Notes: generated by a model not told the origin, from the letters alone. A stretch of 64,000 bases of DNA from Lactimicrobium massiliense (GCF_900343155.1 NZ_OUNG01000001.1:558001-622000), one strand, 5' to 3'; shown: positions 38,283 through 47,836, counted from the first letter of the stretch. Numbers and translations are program-made.

Positions 38283-40685
38283 TTAGAAGTGAAGTTTTTG
38301 CAGATCCCAGATATCGTGGGCATACTCTTCAATCGTACGGTCGGAAGAGAAGTAGCCACTCCTGGCAATATTGACAAGGCAGCTGCGGGCCCAGGTATTA
38401 CGGCTGGCATATCGTCTGGCAATCTCTTCCTGAGCTTTGACATATGCATCAAAATCGGCCAGGACAAAGTAGGTATCATTGCGGGTAATCAGCTCATCAT
38501 AAATAATTCTGAACTCATCCGCACTGCCATTCCAGAAGCCATTGATCAGCGTATCCAGCACATCATGAATACGGCCGTCCTGCTGATAATAGTCATAGGC
38601 ATTGTAATGGTATTGCAGCGTATTGAGCTCCTCCACTGTATGGCCGAAGATCACATCATTGTCACGGCCGACCAGACTGTCAATCTCCACATTGGCACCA
38701 TCCAGTGTTCCCAATGTAATTGCACCGTTCATCATGAACTTCATATTGCCTGTGCCGGAAGCTTCCTTGCCAGCCGTACTGATCTGCTCAGACACATCAG
38801 AACCCGGCACAAGTGTCTCAGCCATCGTCACACAATAGTTTGGCAGAAAGACAACCTTGAGCACATCCCTCGTGTCTGGATCATTGTTTATTTTAGCGGC
38901 AACGCAGTTGATCAGCTTGATCACACTCTTTGCAAATGTATAGCTGGAAGCTGCCTTGGCTGCAAAGAGATATGTATGCGGCGCAATCCGGAATGAAGGA
39001 TCACGCTTCATGCGCTGATACAGATAGATCACCTGCATGATATTCAGCAGCTGCCGCTTATAGGCATGAAGGCGCTTGGCCTGGGTATCAATCATCGAAG
39101 AAGGATCAATAATCTCACCGGTGAGATCCCTGACACATGCAGCAAGCTTTTCCTTGCGCACCTGCTTGACATCCAGGAAAGCTTCCTGCACAGAAGGATC
39201 ATCCACATGTTTCAAAAGATCTTCAAAATGATGATAGTCCTTCTCCCATGCTGTACCGATCGTATCATCCAGCAATTTCCTCAGCTCTGGGTTGCAGTAC
39301 ATCAGCCACCGGCGTGGGGTAACACCATTGGTCTTGTTCTGGATCAGATGGGGATACAGACGCATCTGATCGCGGAACAGATCATTCTTCAGAATTTCCG
39401 TATGGATGCCAGCCACACCATTGACCGCATGAGAGCCAATCAGTGCCAGTGCAGCCATATGCAGCGTGCCGTCACGCAGAGGACGGGTGCGGCTGACAAG
39501 ATCCGGATCATCAGGGCACTGCTGCCAGGCCCAGGCACAATAGCGCCGGTCTATTTCAGAAATAATCATGGCAATGCGCGGCAGCAGATTCTCAATATAC
39601 TGCATTGGCCATTTTTCCAAAGCTTCGGCCATAACCGTATGATTGGTATAGGAAACCGTTTCCTTCACAATTTGCCATGCCTTGTCCCAGGCGTAACTGT
39701 ATTCATCCATCAATACCCGCATCAGCTCCGGAATCACCAGCACCGGATGTGTATCGTTGAGCTGGATGGCAACCTTCTCGCCAAGATTATCCAGAGAAGG
39801 ATGGTTCTTCAGATGGGTTTCCACAATGGAATGCACACCGGCACAGACAAAGAAATATTCCTGTTTCAGGCGCAGATACTTTCCTTCCTCGGTGGAGTCA
39901 TCCGGATAAACATTCAGACAGATCGCTTCCACATCAGAAAGATACTGGCGGTAATCCCTGTCACGCGGCGCAACATCCGCCGGTTCTGCACTCCACAGAC
40001 GCAGTGTATTCACCGTCTTTGTATGGGCACCGATCATCGGCATGTCATATGGCACAGCAAGTACATGGCTGGCGTGGCGATGCCTGAAATGCATATCACC
40101 ATTTTCATCATAACTGACCTCAATCTGGCCATAGAACTTCACATCCACGGCATGCTTGAGTTTGCGGATCTCCCACGGATTGCCAATCCGCATCCACATA
40201 TCCGGCATTTCTACCTGCTCACCATATTTATTGATAAACTGACGGAATAACCCTGCCCGGTAGCGGATGCAGTTGCCATTTACCACATAGTTCTCACTGG
40301 CAGCAGAGTCCATAAAGCATGCCGCCAGACGGCCAAGACCGCCATTGCCAAGACCCGGATCATTCTCCTGATCTGCAATTTCCTGATAGGAAATACCAAG
40401 CTCCTGCAGTCCCTCTGTCACTATGTCATAAATGCCAAGATTCTTCAGATTGCTTGTCAGCATCCTGCCCAGCAGAAACTCCATCGAAAAGTAATACACC
40501 TGCTTGAGATCCTGAGAAGCTGTTTCATTTTTGGTATCCTTCCAGTAATTTGACGCATAATCGCGCACCATTGTACCCAGGGTCAGGTATTTCTCAGCCG
40601 GACTGGTCTGCTCCATCTCACAGCCATACGCCTCCACCAGTCTGCGATGAAACTCCGCCTTGAACTCTCTCTTATTCCTGAACAT
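38283..40685 (-). CDS. glgP: Glycogen phosphorylase
   Basis: An 800-residue GT35 enzyme that releases glucose-1-phosphate from glycogen ends. The PLP-binding block EASGTGNMKFMMNGA is near residue 650, followed by TLGTLDGANVEI. The N-terminal GNGGLGRLAACF is also typical. It lies between glgB and pulA with short spacers, so branching, phosphorolysis and debranching are made together. Confidence 0.97.
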   Translation of the reverse strand: MFRNKREFKAEFHRRLVEAYGCEMEQTSPAEKYLTLGTMVRDYASNYWKDTKNETASQDLKQVYYFSMEFLLGRMLTSNLKNLGIYDIVTEGLQELGISYQEIADQENDPGLGNGGLGRLAACFMDSAASENYVVNGNCIRYRAGLFRQFINKYGEQVEMPDMWMRIGNPWEIRKLKHAVDVKFYGQIEVSYDENGDMHFRHRHASHVLAVPYDMPMIGAHTKTVNTLRLWSAEPADVAPRDRDYRQYLSDVEAICLNVYPDDSTEEGKYLRLKQEYFFVCAGVHSIVETHLKNHPSLDNLGEKVAIQLNDTHPVLVIPELMRVLMDEYSYAWDKAWQIVKETVSYTNHTVMAEALEKWPMQYIENLLPRIAMIISEIDRRYCAWAWQQCPDDPDLVSRTRPLRDGTLHMAALALIGSHAVNGVAGIHTEILKNDLFRDQMRLYPHLIQNKTNGVTPRRWLMYCNPELRKLLDDTIGTAWEKDYHHFEDLLKHVDDPSVQEAFLDVKQVRKEKLAACVRDLTGEIIDPSSMIDTQAKRLHAYKRQLLNIMQVIYLYQRMKRDPSFRIAPHTYLFAAKAASSYTFAKSVIKLINCVAAKINNDPDTRDVLKVVFLPNYCVTMAETLVPGSDVSEQISTAGKEASGTGNMKFMMNGAITLGTLDGANVEIDSLVGRDNDVIFGHTVEELNTLQYHYNAYDYYQQDGRIHDVLDTLINGFWNGSADEFRIIYDELITRNDTYFVLADFDAYVKAQEEIARRYASRNTWARSCLVNIARSGYFSSDRTIEEYAHDIWDLQKLHF

Positions 40686-40703
40686 GCAATCCTTCTTTCT
40701 AAT

Positions 40704-42473
40704 CTATTTCTGCCGCAGCCACAAACATGCATACGGCATCAGAACAATATTTGTAACCTTATCCTTTATATATACCTGGCAGTTATTCCGGCCCCCGTAT
40801 TCCTTCGCCTCAGAATCAAGCAGCACTTCAGCACCTGTTCCGGGAATCTCTGTTTCCTGCTTTTGATCACTGGTATTCAGCAGGCAGACAAGATTTCCAC
40901 GCACAAAGCCAAAGACACCATGCTCGCCCTTTAAGAACCAGTGGAAAAGCACAGGATCATCCTCATGCACAAACAGGGCACTTTCCTGCTGGTACAGCTC
41001 ATTCAGCCTGGCAAAGTATTTCTGAAAGCTTGCATGAGAGGGATAGTCCAGCAGATTCCAGTCCAGCGCCCGGCTTTCATCAAACTCCCGGAACATGGCA
41101 ATCTCATTACCCATGAAGTTCAGCTTTTTGCCAGGATGGGCAAACATATAGCCATACAGGGCACGCAGCTGAGCGAACCTGTCGTCATAGCGGCCATACA
41201 TCTTTCCCATCACCGTATGCTTGCCATGCACATTTTCATCATGAGACAGAGGCAGCACAAAGTGTTCACGATAAAAATACTGCATGGAAAACAGCAAAGA
41301 CTGCGGATGCGTGATCCGCACTTCAGGGGATGTGCCAAAGTAATCCAGAGTATCATGCATCCAGCCAAGGTCCCATTTGCCATCAAAGCCAAGGCCGCCA
41401 TTCTGTACGGATGTGGTCACTCCCGGGTAAGCCGTGCTGTCCTCCGCGCACATCCATACTTTGGGATAGTACTGATGCATGTAATAGTTCAGACGCTTGA
41501 TAAAGTCAATGCCCCCCTGGTTGATGCCCCTGTCCTTATTGCCGCCCCAATAGATGATGTTGCTGATGGCATCCAGGCGCAGTCCATCAATATGATAAGT
41601 TTCACACCAGAAGGCACAGGCACTCATCAGAAAAGATCGCACTTCTTCCCTGCCAAGATCAAAATTCAAAGTACCCCACTCACTCCATGCATCCTCAGGA
41701 CGTGAATACTCATACAGTGCTTCCCCGTCAAAGCGGGCAAGGCCAAAGGCATCTGCACAGAAATGCACCGGCACCATGTCCAGAATGACACCGATGCCCT
41801 GCCGGTGGCAGGCATTGACAAAAGAGGCAAACTCATACGGATTTCCATACCGTGATGTCAGTGCATAGCAGCCGGAAACCTGATAGCCCCAGGAACCATC
41901 AAACGGATGTTCCTGCAGAGGCATCAGTTCAATATGCGTGAAGCCCATCTTCCGGACATACGGAATCAGGTTTTTTTCCAACATGGCATATGTATATGGA
42001 TTGTTGCCGTTCTTCTTCCAGCCTCCGGCATAAACTTCATAGATACTGACAGGACGGTTATCAAAGGAAGAAGGACGGCTCTGCCAGATCTCATCCGACC
42101 ATGTCAGACGGCGTAAATCCACAACTTTGGAAGCTGTTTCCGGCCTTGTTTCCGCATAAAAGGCAAACGGATCCGCCTTGTCAATCCAGTCACCGCGGTT
42201 TGTTTCAATCCGATATTTATAACTGTCCCATTCATACACATTGGGTACAAACACCTGCCAGACACCGGTAAAGCCGGTGCGGATCATACGGATGGGATGA
42301 TCCTCCCAGTTGGTGAAAGAGCCGATGACAAAGACATTGCGGGCATGCGGGGCATAGACGGCAAAGCCGACGCCTTCACAGTTGTTCATGCGGCAGCGGT
42401 GCGCACCAAAAAGCTTCCAGGCATCAATGCACTGGCCGGCATGGTACTGCGCCATCCGCATCTCATCATCCAT
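40704..42473 (-). CDS. glgB: 1,4-alpha-glucan branching enzyme
   Basis: A 589-residue GH13 enzyme that introduces alpha-1,6 branches. A CBM48-like N-terminal domain (GFAVYAPHARNVFVIGSFTN) precedes the barrel. Catalytic residues appear in GLRLDAISN, MCAEDSTAYPG and LSHDENVHG. I chose the ATG at 42473; the longer frame to 42566 crosses a TATAAT promoter element (42525-42530) and has no ribosome site. First gene of glgB-glgP-pulA. Confidence 0.95.
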   Translation of the reverse strand: MDDEMRMAQYHAGQCIDAWKLFGAHRCRMNNCEGVGFAVYAPHARNVFVIGSFTNWEDHPIRMIRTGFTGVWQVFVPNVYEWDSYKYRIETNRGDWIDKADPFAFYAETRPETASKVVDLRRLTWSDEIWQSRPSSFDNRPVSIYEVYAGGWKKNGNNPYTYAMLEKNLIPYVRKMGFTHIELMPLQEHPFDGSWGYQVSGCYALTSRYGNPYEFASFVNACHRQGIGVILDMVPVHFCADAFGLARFDGEALYEYSRPEDAWSEWGTLNFDLGREEVRSFLMSACAFWCETYHIDGLRLDAISNIIYWGGNKDRGINQGGIDFIKRLNYYMHQYYPKVWMCAEDSTAYPGVTTSVQNGGLGFDGKWDLGWMHDTLDYFGTSPEVRITHPQSLLFSMQYFYREHFVLPLSHDENVHGKHTVMGKMYGRYDDRFAQLRALYGYMFAHPGKKLNFMGNEIAMFREFDESRALDWNLLDYPSHASFQKYFARLNELYQQESALFVHEDDPVLFHWFLKGEHGVFGFVRGNLVCLLNTSDQKQETEIPGTGAEVLLDSEAKEYGGRNNCQVYIKDKVTNIVLMPYACLWLRQK

Positions 42474-42524
42474 GATGTGTTCCCCACTTTCTAATACAGC
42501 TCTCTGACTGCTCAATTTTAATGG

Positions 42525-42530
42525 ATTATA
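42525..42530 (-). promoter_or_regulatory. -10 element of the glgB operon
   Basis: TATAAT on the minus strand, 52 bp before glgB and just behind the pgm terminator. No clear -35 and no cre match. Confidence 0.45.
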
Positions 42531-42552
42531 AGCCCGGTGTGAAGTGATCGCA

Positions 42553-42587
42553 GAAAAAAAAGACACAGATGGAAACCCATCTGTGTC
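42553..42587 (-). terminator. Terminator of pgm
   Basis: On the minus strand an 11-bp stem GACACAGATGG/CCATCTGTGTC with a 4-nt loop is followed by eight or nine T. It separates pgm from glgB. Confidence 0.92.
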
Positions 42588-42595
42588 CCAATGAC

Positions 42596-44281
42596 TCAGG
42601 ATAATAACGGTTTGACAGCCGCAGCAAGATCGTCCTTCTCTTTCTGCGCCTCGGCCAGGGTTGTCCCCCTGGTTGTAAAGTAAGTCTTGATCTTTGGCTC
42701 TGTGCCTGAAGGTCTCACGATTACAACCGCACCATCATCCAGATCATAACGCAGGACATTGGCCTTCGGCAGACCTGTTGCTTCACTGTCTTCATAGTCC
42801 GTAACTTTGACAACTTTATGTCCGGCAAAGGAAACCGGCGCATTTGTGCGCAGACCGGACATGATGCCAGCCATCTTCTCCATGCCGGAAAGGCCGTCAA
42901 ACTCAAAGGCATCCACCTTGTTCAGATAGCGGCCATACTGAGCATAGATCTCTTCCAGACGCTGCTTGATGGAAGAACCCTTGGAACGATAGTAGGCAGC
43001 CATCTCACAGATCAGCATGGAACCTACAATGGCATCCTTGTCACGGACATAGGAGCCAGCCAGATAACCATAAGATTCCTCAAAACCAAAGATGAATCTC
43101 TTTTCTTCCCCTTTTGCCTCAAGCTGGGCAATCTGATCACCGATCCACTTGAAGCCTGTCAGTGTATGACGCAGCTCAACGCCATAGTGCTGCGCTACTG
43201 CTTCAGCAAGCGGTGTGGAAACAATGGATTCCACTGCCACCGGATGTTCAGGCATCGTACCCTTTTCAATACGCCCGGCACAAATGTAATCCAGCAGCAG
43301 AACACCCATCTCATTGCCGCTGACAAGCTCATAGGATCCATCCGGACACTTCATGGCAATACCGACACGGTCCGCATCCGGATCCGTTGCCAGCATCAGA
43401 TCAGCGCCCTCCTTCTTTGCCAGTTCCAGGCCAAGCTTCAGGGCATCAAAGATCTCCGGATTCGGATAGGAACATGTTGTGAAATAGCCGTTTGGATATT
43501 CCTGCTCCGGCACAATCGTGATATCCGTAATGCCCATATCCTGCAGAACATGCGTCACCGGCACAAGACCCGTGCCATTCAGCGGTGAATACACAAGCTT
43601 CAGGCCTGCCTTTGCACAAAGGCCAGGCCTTACCTGACATGCCTCAATAGCTGCATACAGCGCCTTCTTGCACTCATCAGAGACAAACTGAATCAGTCCC
43701 TTCTGTACACCCTGTGCAAAGCTCATATACGCCGCGCCAGTCAGAACATCCGTCTTCTGAATCGACGCATAAACAACCGCGGCCGCATCATCTGTCATCT
43801 GGCAGCCATCCGGTCCATACGCCTTATACCCATTATATTTTGCCGGATTGTGCGAAGCCGTGATCATAATGCCTGCATTGCAATGATAATAGCGGGTTGC
43901 AAAGCTCAGTGCCGGTACCGGCATCAGCTCATCATAGATCACAACATGAATGCCATTGGCAGCCAGTACACCAGCCGCATCACGGGCAAAGTTCCATCCC
44001 TTCAGACGGGAATCATAGGAAATGGCAACGGTCTGTGTACCGCCCTGCGTCTTCACCCAGTCCGCAACACCCTGGGTAGCCTGACGCACCACCCAGATAT
44101 TCATCCTGTTGGTACCAGCACCAAGCACCCCTCTTAAACCTGCTGTACCAAACTTCAAAGCAACGGCAAAACGATCCTTGATCGCCTCATCATCATCCGC
44201 AATCTGATGCAGCTCATGCTTCAGATCAAAATCCACCAGATCCGCCTGCAGCCAACGATTATACTCTTCCCTGTAATCCAT
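42596..44281 (-). CDS. pgm: Phosphoglucomutase
   Basis: A 561-residue alpha-D-phosphohexomutase linking glucose-1-phosphate and glucose-6-phosphate, the junction between glycogen and glycolysis. The active Ser is in TASHNPAKYNGYK, the metal loop is DPDADRVGI, the sugar loop is GFEESYGYL and the phosphate loop is RPSGTEPKIK. Length fits the PgcA type. AAAGGAG precedes the ATG; it has terminators on both sides. Confidence 0.95.
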   Translation of the reverse strand: MDYREEYNRWLQADLVDFDLKHELHQIADDDEAIKDRFAVALKFGTAGLRGVLGAGTNRMNIWVVRQATQGVADWVKTQGGTQTVAISYDSRLKGWNFARDAAGVLAANGIHVVIYDELMPVPALSFATRYYHCNAGIMITASHNPAKYNGYKAYGPDGCQMTDDAAAVVYASIQKTDVLTGAAYMSFAQGVQKGLIQFVSDECKKALYAAIEACQVRPGLCAKAGLKLVYSPLNGTGLVPVTHVLQDMGITDITIVPEQEYPNGYFTTCSYPNPEIFDALKLGLELAKKEGADLMLATDPDADRVGIAMKCPDGSYELVSGNEMGVLLLDYICAGRIEKGTMPEHPVAVESIVSTPLAEAVAQHYGVELRHTLTGFKWIGDQIAQLEAKGEEKRFIFGFEESYGYLAGSYVRDKDAIVGSMLICEMAAYYRSKGSSIKQRLEEIYAQYGRYLNKVDAFEFDGLSGMEKMAGIMSGLRTNAPVSFAGHKVVKVTDYEDSEATGLPKANVLRYDLDDGAVVIVRPSGTEPKIKTYFTTRGTTLAEAQKEKDDLAAAVKPLLS

Positions 44282-44303
44282 TATCTATTACTCCTTTTTC
44301 CTG

Positions 44304-44336
44304 AAAAAAAGGGATTGGCGCATATGGCCAGATCCC
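44304..44336 (-). terminator. Terminator of ptsH
   Basis: On the minus strand GGGATCTGGC pairs with GCCAATCCC, with a small internal bulge, and is followed by seven T. Confidence 0.85.
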
Positions 44337-44352
44337 TTCTTTATACCTCACT

Positions 44353-44619
44353 TCAGGCAATGACTTTCTGCGCGCGCAGCACGTCTTCGATTGTCTTGAC
44401 GGCAACATCCTCATCCTCACCATCGCATGTGACAGTGATTTCAGACTGTGTCGGAATACCAAGAGACATCACACCCATGATGGACTTCATATTCACGGTA
44501 CGTCCCTTGTAGGATACCTTTACTTCACTCTTGAACTTGCTGGCAGCATTTACGGCAACCGTAGCAGGACGTGCATGCAGTCCCACCGGGTCAACGACTG
44601 TAACTGAAATCTGTTTCAT
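44353..44619 (-). CDS. ptsH: Phosphocarrier protein HPr
   Basis: An 88-residue PTS phosphocarrier. His15 lies in GLHARPA, the PEP-dependent site. The regulatory Ser46 lies in KSIMGVMSLGI; once phosphorylated, HPr becomes the corepressor of CcpA in Firmicutes. I chose the ATG at 44619, about 10 nt behind GGAGG; the ATG at 44628 is too close. ptsI is not adjacent. The promoter carries a cre-like site. Confidence 0.97.
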   Translation of the reverse strand: MKQISVTVVDPVGLHARPATVAVNAASKFKSEVKVSYKGRTVNMKSIMGVMSLGIPTQSEITVTCDGEDEDVAVKTIEDVLRAQKVIA

Positions 44620-44655
44620 TTCTATCATTCCTCCTGAATTTCATTGACTGGTATT

Positions 44656-44694
44656 ATTTTAACCCACCATGTGCCAGTTTACAAGCGGTTACAA
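44656..44694 (-). promoter_or_regulatory. ptsH promoter with overlapping cre-like site
   Basis: On the minus strand: -35 TTGTAA (44684-44679), a 17-bp spacer, -10 TAAAAT (44661-44656). The sequence TTGTAACCGCTTGTAA (44694-44679) covers the -35 and matches the cre consensus except at one conserved base in its right half. The rest of the 233-bp spacer to malQ shows no terminator; a 12-codon plus-strand ORF lies at 44821-44859. Confidence 0.6.
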
Positions 44695-44861
44695 ATACTG
44701 TGAAAAAGATTGTCTAAATTGCACAACTCACTGCAGCAGATCCATTGCACTGAATTGATGGGAATCAGGATGATGATTTATGGTCGGATATAGCACGAAA
44801 GAATCATGAGGAACTTTCACGATGTCTAACAAAAAGAACTATACAAGGGTTGATCTTTGAT

Positions 44862-46307
44862 CTAGCTGGCAGTGCGGCAGTACAGCTTCATGTTTTCTTT
44901 CAGCCATGCAGCAAGTGCGGCATCAAAGGCACCCGTTTTGGCACGCCAGCACCAGTTGTGAGTGCCGCCATACGGATTGTTCGTGCGTTCCGTGCCGGCC
45001 AGACGAAGAATGTCCTGGGCCTGGACAATGGCAAGATCACAGGGAGATCCCCAGACACATTTCAGCATGACCTGCCAGAGTTCCTTCTTTGTACAGCCAA
45101 AGTATGCGCATGCCCGCTGCGCCCTTTCCGGCTCATCTTTGATCCACCCCATCAGCGTATTGTTATCATGGGTGCCCGTATACACGCAGGCATTGCGCAG
45201 AGCATACTGAAATGGCATATACCAGGAACCGGGATCCTTTTCATCAAAGGCATACTCAAGGATGCGCATGCCCATGAAGCCAGATGCTTTGACCTGGGCT
45301 TTGAATGTATCATCCAGCTCACCAAGATCCTCCACCAGCATTTCCTTTCTGCCATTGGCCTGTTCCAGTCTGTCAAACAGATCCTGACCCGGTCCCTGAC
45401 ACCACTGGCCTTCTCTGGTATTGGGATCAATGGCATAGTAGCGGAAAAATCCCTGAAAGTGATCAATCCGTAACATGTCACAGAAGCGGTATTGAAACAT
45501 GGCACGCCGGATCCACCAGGCATAGCCATCCTGCTGCATTCTTTCCCAGTTGAACAGCGGATTTCCCCATACCTGACCCGGCATGCCGGCACAGGCAGAA
45601 AGACTGCCGTCAGGATTCAGAGAAAACTGTTCTGGATGCGCCCAGACGTCAATGGAATCTGGTGCCATATAGAATGGCAGATCTCCAATGATCTGCACAT
45701 CTTTTTGTTTTGCATATTCCCGCAGTTCTTCATACTGCCTGAAAAAGAGATACTGCACACGCTGATAAAAAACAGCACTGTCATGATGCTTTGCAATCAC
45801 TTCACCTACAGCTTCGCTCTGCCGGGTGCGCAGATCCTGCGGCCACTGCTGCCATGATCTGCCCTGCTGGCTGTCTTTGACAGCCATGAATTCCGCATAG
45901 TCCTTCAGCCATGACTGCTCTTCCTTTACAAAGGACAGATAGTCATCCGGATTTACTTCCGGCATTCTTGCACATGCCTTTTTCAGCAGGGCAATGCGCT
46001 GTTTATACAGCCTTCCATAGTCAATCCAGTCCTCTTCTTCCATAGCAGGCAGTTCCTCTTTTTTCAGATAGTGGTGCTCCGCAAGCCAGTCAAGATCAAT
46101 CAGATAAGGATTGCCGGCAAAAGATGACAGGGGCTGATAGGGTGAATTGCCATAGCCCGTAGGACCAAGTGGCAATATCTGCCAGTAACGGATACTGGAC
46201 GCTGCCAGAAAGTCAATGAACTGCTTTGCACTTTTGCCGATAGAGCCGATGCCATAGCTGCCGGGCAAGGATGGTACCGGCATCAGAATGCCACTGCTTC
46301 GCTGCAT
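44862..46307 (-). CDS. malQ: 4-alpha-glucanotransferase (amylomaltase)
   Basis: A 481-residue GH77 enzyme that disproportionates malto-oligosaccharides left after phosphorylase and debranching. The nucleophile is in LRIDHFQGFFRYY, the acid in VEDLGELDD and the third Asp in GTHDNNTLMGW; the N-terminal GSYGIGSIG is typical. GAGGG precedes the ATG. It starts 24 bp after rlmH and is likely read from the walJ-htrA-rlmH transcript. Confidence 0.95.
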   Translation of the reverse strand: MQRSSGILMPVPSLPGSYGIGSIGKSAKQFIDFLAASSIRYWQILPLGPTGYGNSPYQPLSSFAGNPYLIDLDWLAEHHYLKKEELPAMEEEDWIDYGRLYKQRIALLKKACARMPEVNPDDYLSFVKEEQSWLKDYAEFMAVKDSQQGRSWQQWPQDLRTRQSEAVGEVIAKHHDSAVFYQRVQYLFFRQYEELREYAKQKDVQIIGDLPFYMAPDSIDVWAHPEQFSLNPDGSLSACAGMPGQVWGNPLFNWERMQQDGYAWWIRRAMFQYRFCDMLRIDHFQGFFRYYAIDPNTREGQWCQGPGQDLFDRLEQANGRKEMLVEDLGELDDTFKAQVKASGFMGMRILEYAFDEKDPGSWYMPFQYALRNACVYTGTHDNNTLMGWIKDEPERAQRACAYFGCTKKELWQVMLKCVWGSPCDLAIVQAQDILRLAGTERTNNPYGGTHNWCWRAKTGAFDAALAAWLKENMKLYCRTAS

Positions 46308-46331
46308 GATAATTCCCTCATTTCTTTTCCA

Positions 46332-46808
46332 TTATTTATGATACGGTTCGTGATGCAGAATCCGAAAACACCGATAGATCTGTTCCAGAGTGAGAATCCG
46401 GCAGATCTGATGGGGAAAGGTATTGGCCGAAAGCTTCCAGCGGTAATCACTGCGGGCAATGACATCCTTGGACAGTCCCAGCGATCCCCCAATCACAAAA
46501 TCAATTTTACTGTGTCCGGAAGTATACAGCTTATCCAGATAGTCTGCCATCTGGGGTGAGGTCCACTCTTTGCCGGCCAGATCCAGCAGAATCACATACT
46601 CATCCGGATGAATCTGTTTGAGCAGGCGTTCCCCTTCTTTCTGCTTCACAAGTTCATTTTCGGCATCACTGTTTGTTTCCGGTGCTCTTTCATCAGCCAC
46701 TTCCACAAGCTCAATCTTTTCATACGGACGGATGCGTTTGACATATTCCTGTGTGCCGTCCCGCATCCAGGCTTCTTTCATCTTTCCACAGGCAATGATG
46801 CGGATCAT
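46332..46808 (-). CDS. rlmH: 23S rRNA pseudouridine1915 N3-methyltransferase
   Basis: A 158-residue SPOUT methyltransferase. The SAM-binding knot is VIGGSLGLSKDV, and the C-terminal signature is LEQIYRCFRILHHEPYHK. The start at 46808 overlaps the htrA-like stop by 4 bp and gives the usual family length; longer frames lie inside the upstream gene. The order walJ-htrA-rlmH is the Firmicute standard. Confidence 0.96.
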   Translation of the reverse strand: MIRIIACGKMKEAWMRDGTQEYVKRIRPYEKIELVEVADERAPETNSDAENELVKQKEGERLLKQIHPDEYVILLDLAGKEWTSPQMADYLDKLYTSGHSKIDFVIGGSLGLSKDVIARSDYRWKLSANTFPHQICRILTLEQIYRCFRILHHEPYHK

Positions 46809-47836
46809 TCGGCAATCACACTCACATCCATCTGACTGCCATCCCGGATGATGGTCAGAGAAAGCTCCTGGCCGCTTGCACAATCGTACAGCACAGATCG
46901 CAGTTCCTTGAGATTGTCTGTACGTGTTCCATTCACCGCAGCAATCACATCATTGGTCTGCAGAATATCCTGTGCACTGCCGCCAGCACTATTCACAAGA
47001 ATCCCCTTGGAAGAGTCCAGATTCAATCCACGTTCACTCTTCTGATACTGGCGCAGATCCGAAAGGTTGATGCCTGTTATCGGCAGGCATCCTCTGCTCA
47101 CACTGCCGTCCTTTAAGATTTCATCATAAGCTTTCTGTACATCTGAAACACCGATTGCATAGCTGCGGCTTGTTTCACCGTTTTCCACACTGTCCAGCAT
47201 CATGCCAAGCAGTGCTCCGCCGCCATCACACAGCGGTCCGCCAATGGCAGAATTGGCCAGACGGATATCCGTTTCAATCAGCTGCGCATGCCACAAGGTT
47301 GAGGATGTGACTCTGCCCATACCGGCATCAGAAGCTGTGCCAAAGGCAACTCCCATCCTGCCGGTATCCGGATTGCGGCCGGAAAGAGAGCTGACATACT
47401 CACCAGCGGACACACTGTCGGAATCACCTTTGGTAAAGACAGTTACCGCGAAAGAAACCGGCACTTTGATCACGGCAATACCCGTGCCATCATCTCTGCC
47501 GATGACCGTACCGTCAATTTCCACTCCCGAATCAAAATAAACGGATGCAGCATCATTGTCATTGACAATGCTCTTGCATGTTACGATGTACGCATTGCCC
47601 TCATCTGAGCCAAAGATCACGCCAGACCCTCTTGTTGAGGAGACAACCTGGACAACCGAAGCGCGCACATTGGCAACCATTGCGGACAGATCAGATGTGT
47701 AGTCAGTCAGTGTATATTCACTCTGTTCCTGGGCTGTATCTTTCTTTTCAGATGTTGTTTTTCTGGTCAGGACATAGGTCAGTCCCGCATTCCATGCCAA
47801 CAGCACGATAAACAGTCCCGTAATCCATTTCTTCAT
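46805..47836 (-). CDS. HtrA/DegP-like protein with damaged catalytic triad
   Basis: A 343-residue protein with an N-terminal signal anchor (residues 4-21), a trypsin-like fold (GSGVIFG at 70) and a C-terminal PDZ domain (about 245-340, GLNLDSSKGILVNS). The position matches HtrC/YyxA. The catalytic His site NxHV reads TCKSI (86-90); the Asp site xDIAVI reads TGIAVI (118-123); GNSGGP reads NSAIGGP (195-201), with either a lost Ser or a two-residue insertion. Proteolysis is therefore unlikely; a binding or sensing role is inferred. Start behind GGGGGG; it overlaps walJ by 89 bp. Confidence 0.88.
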   Translation of the reverse strand: MKKWITGLFIVLLAWNAGLTYVLTRKTTSEKKDTAQEQSEYTLTDYTSDLSAMVANVRASVVQVVSSTRGSGVIFGSDEGNAYIVTCKSIVNDNDAASVYFDSGVEIDGTVIGRDDGTGIAVIKVPVSFAVTVFTKGDSDSVSAGEYVSSLSGRNPDTGRMGVAFGTASDAGMGRVTSSTLWHAQLIETDIRLANSAIGGPLCDGGGALLGMMLDSVENGETSRSYAIGVSDVQKAYDEILKDGSVSRGCLPITGINLSDLRQYQKSERGLNLDSSKGILVNSAGGSAQDILQTNDVIAAVNGTRTDNLKELRSVLYDCASGQELSLTIIRDGSQMDVSVIAE

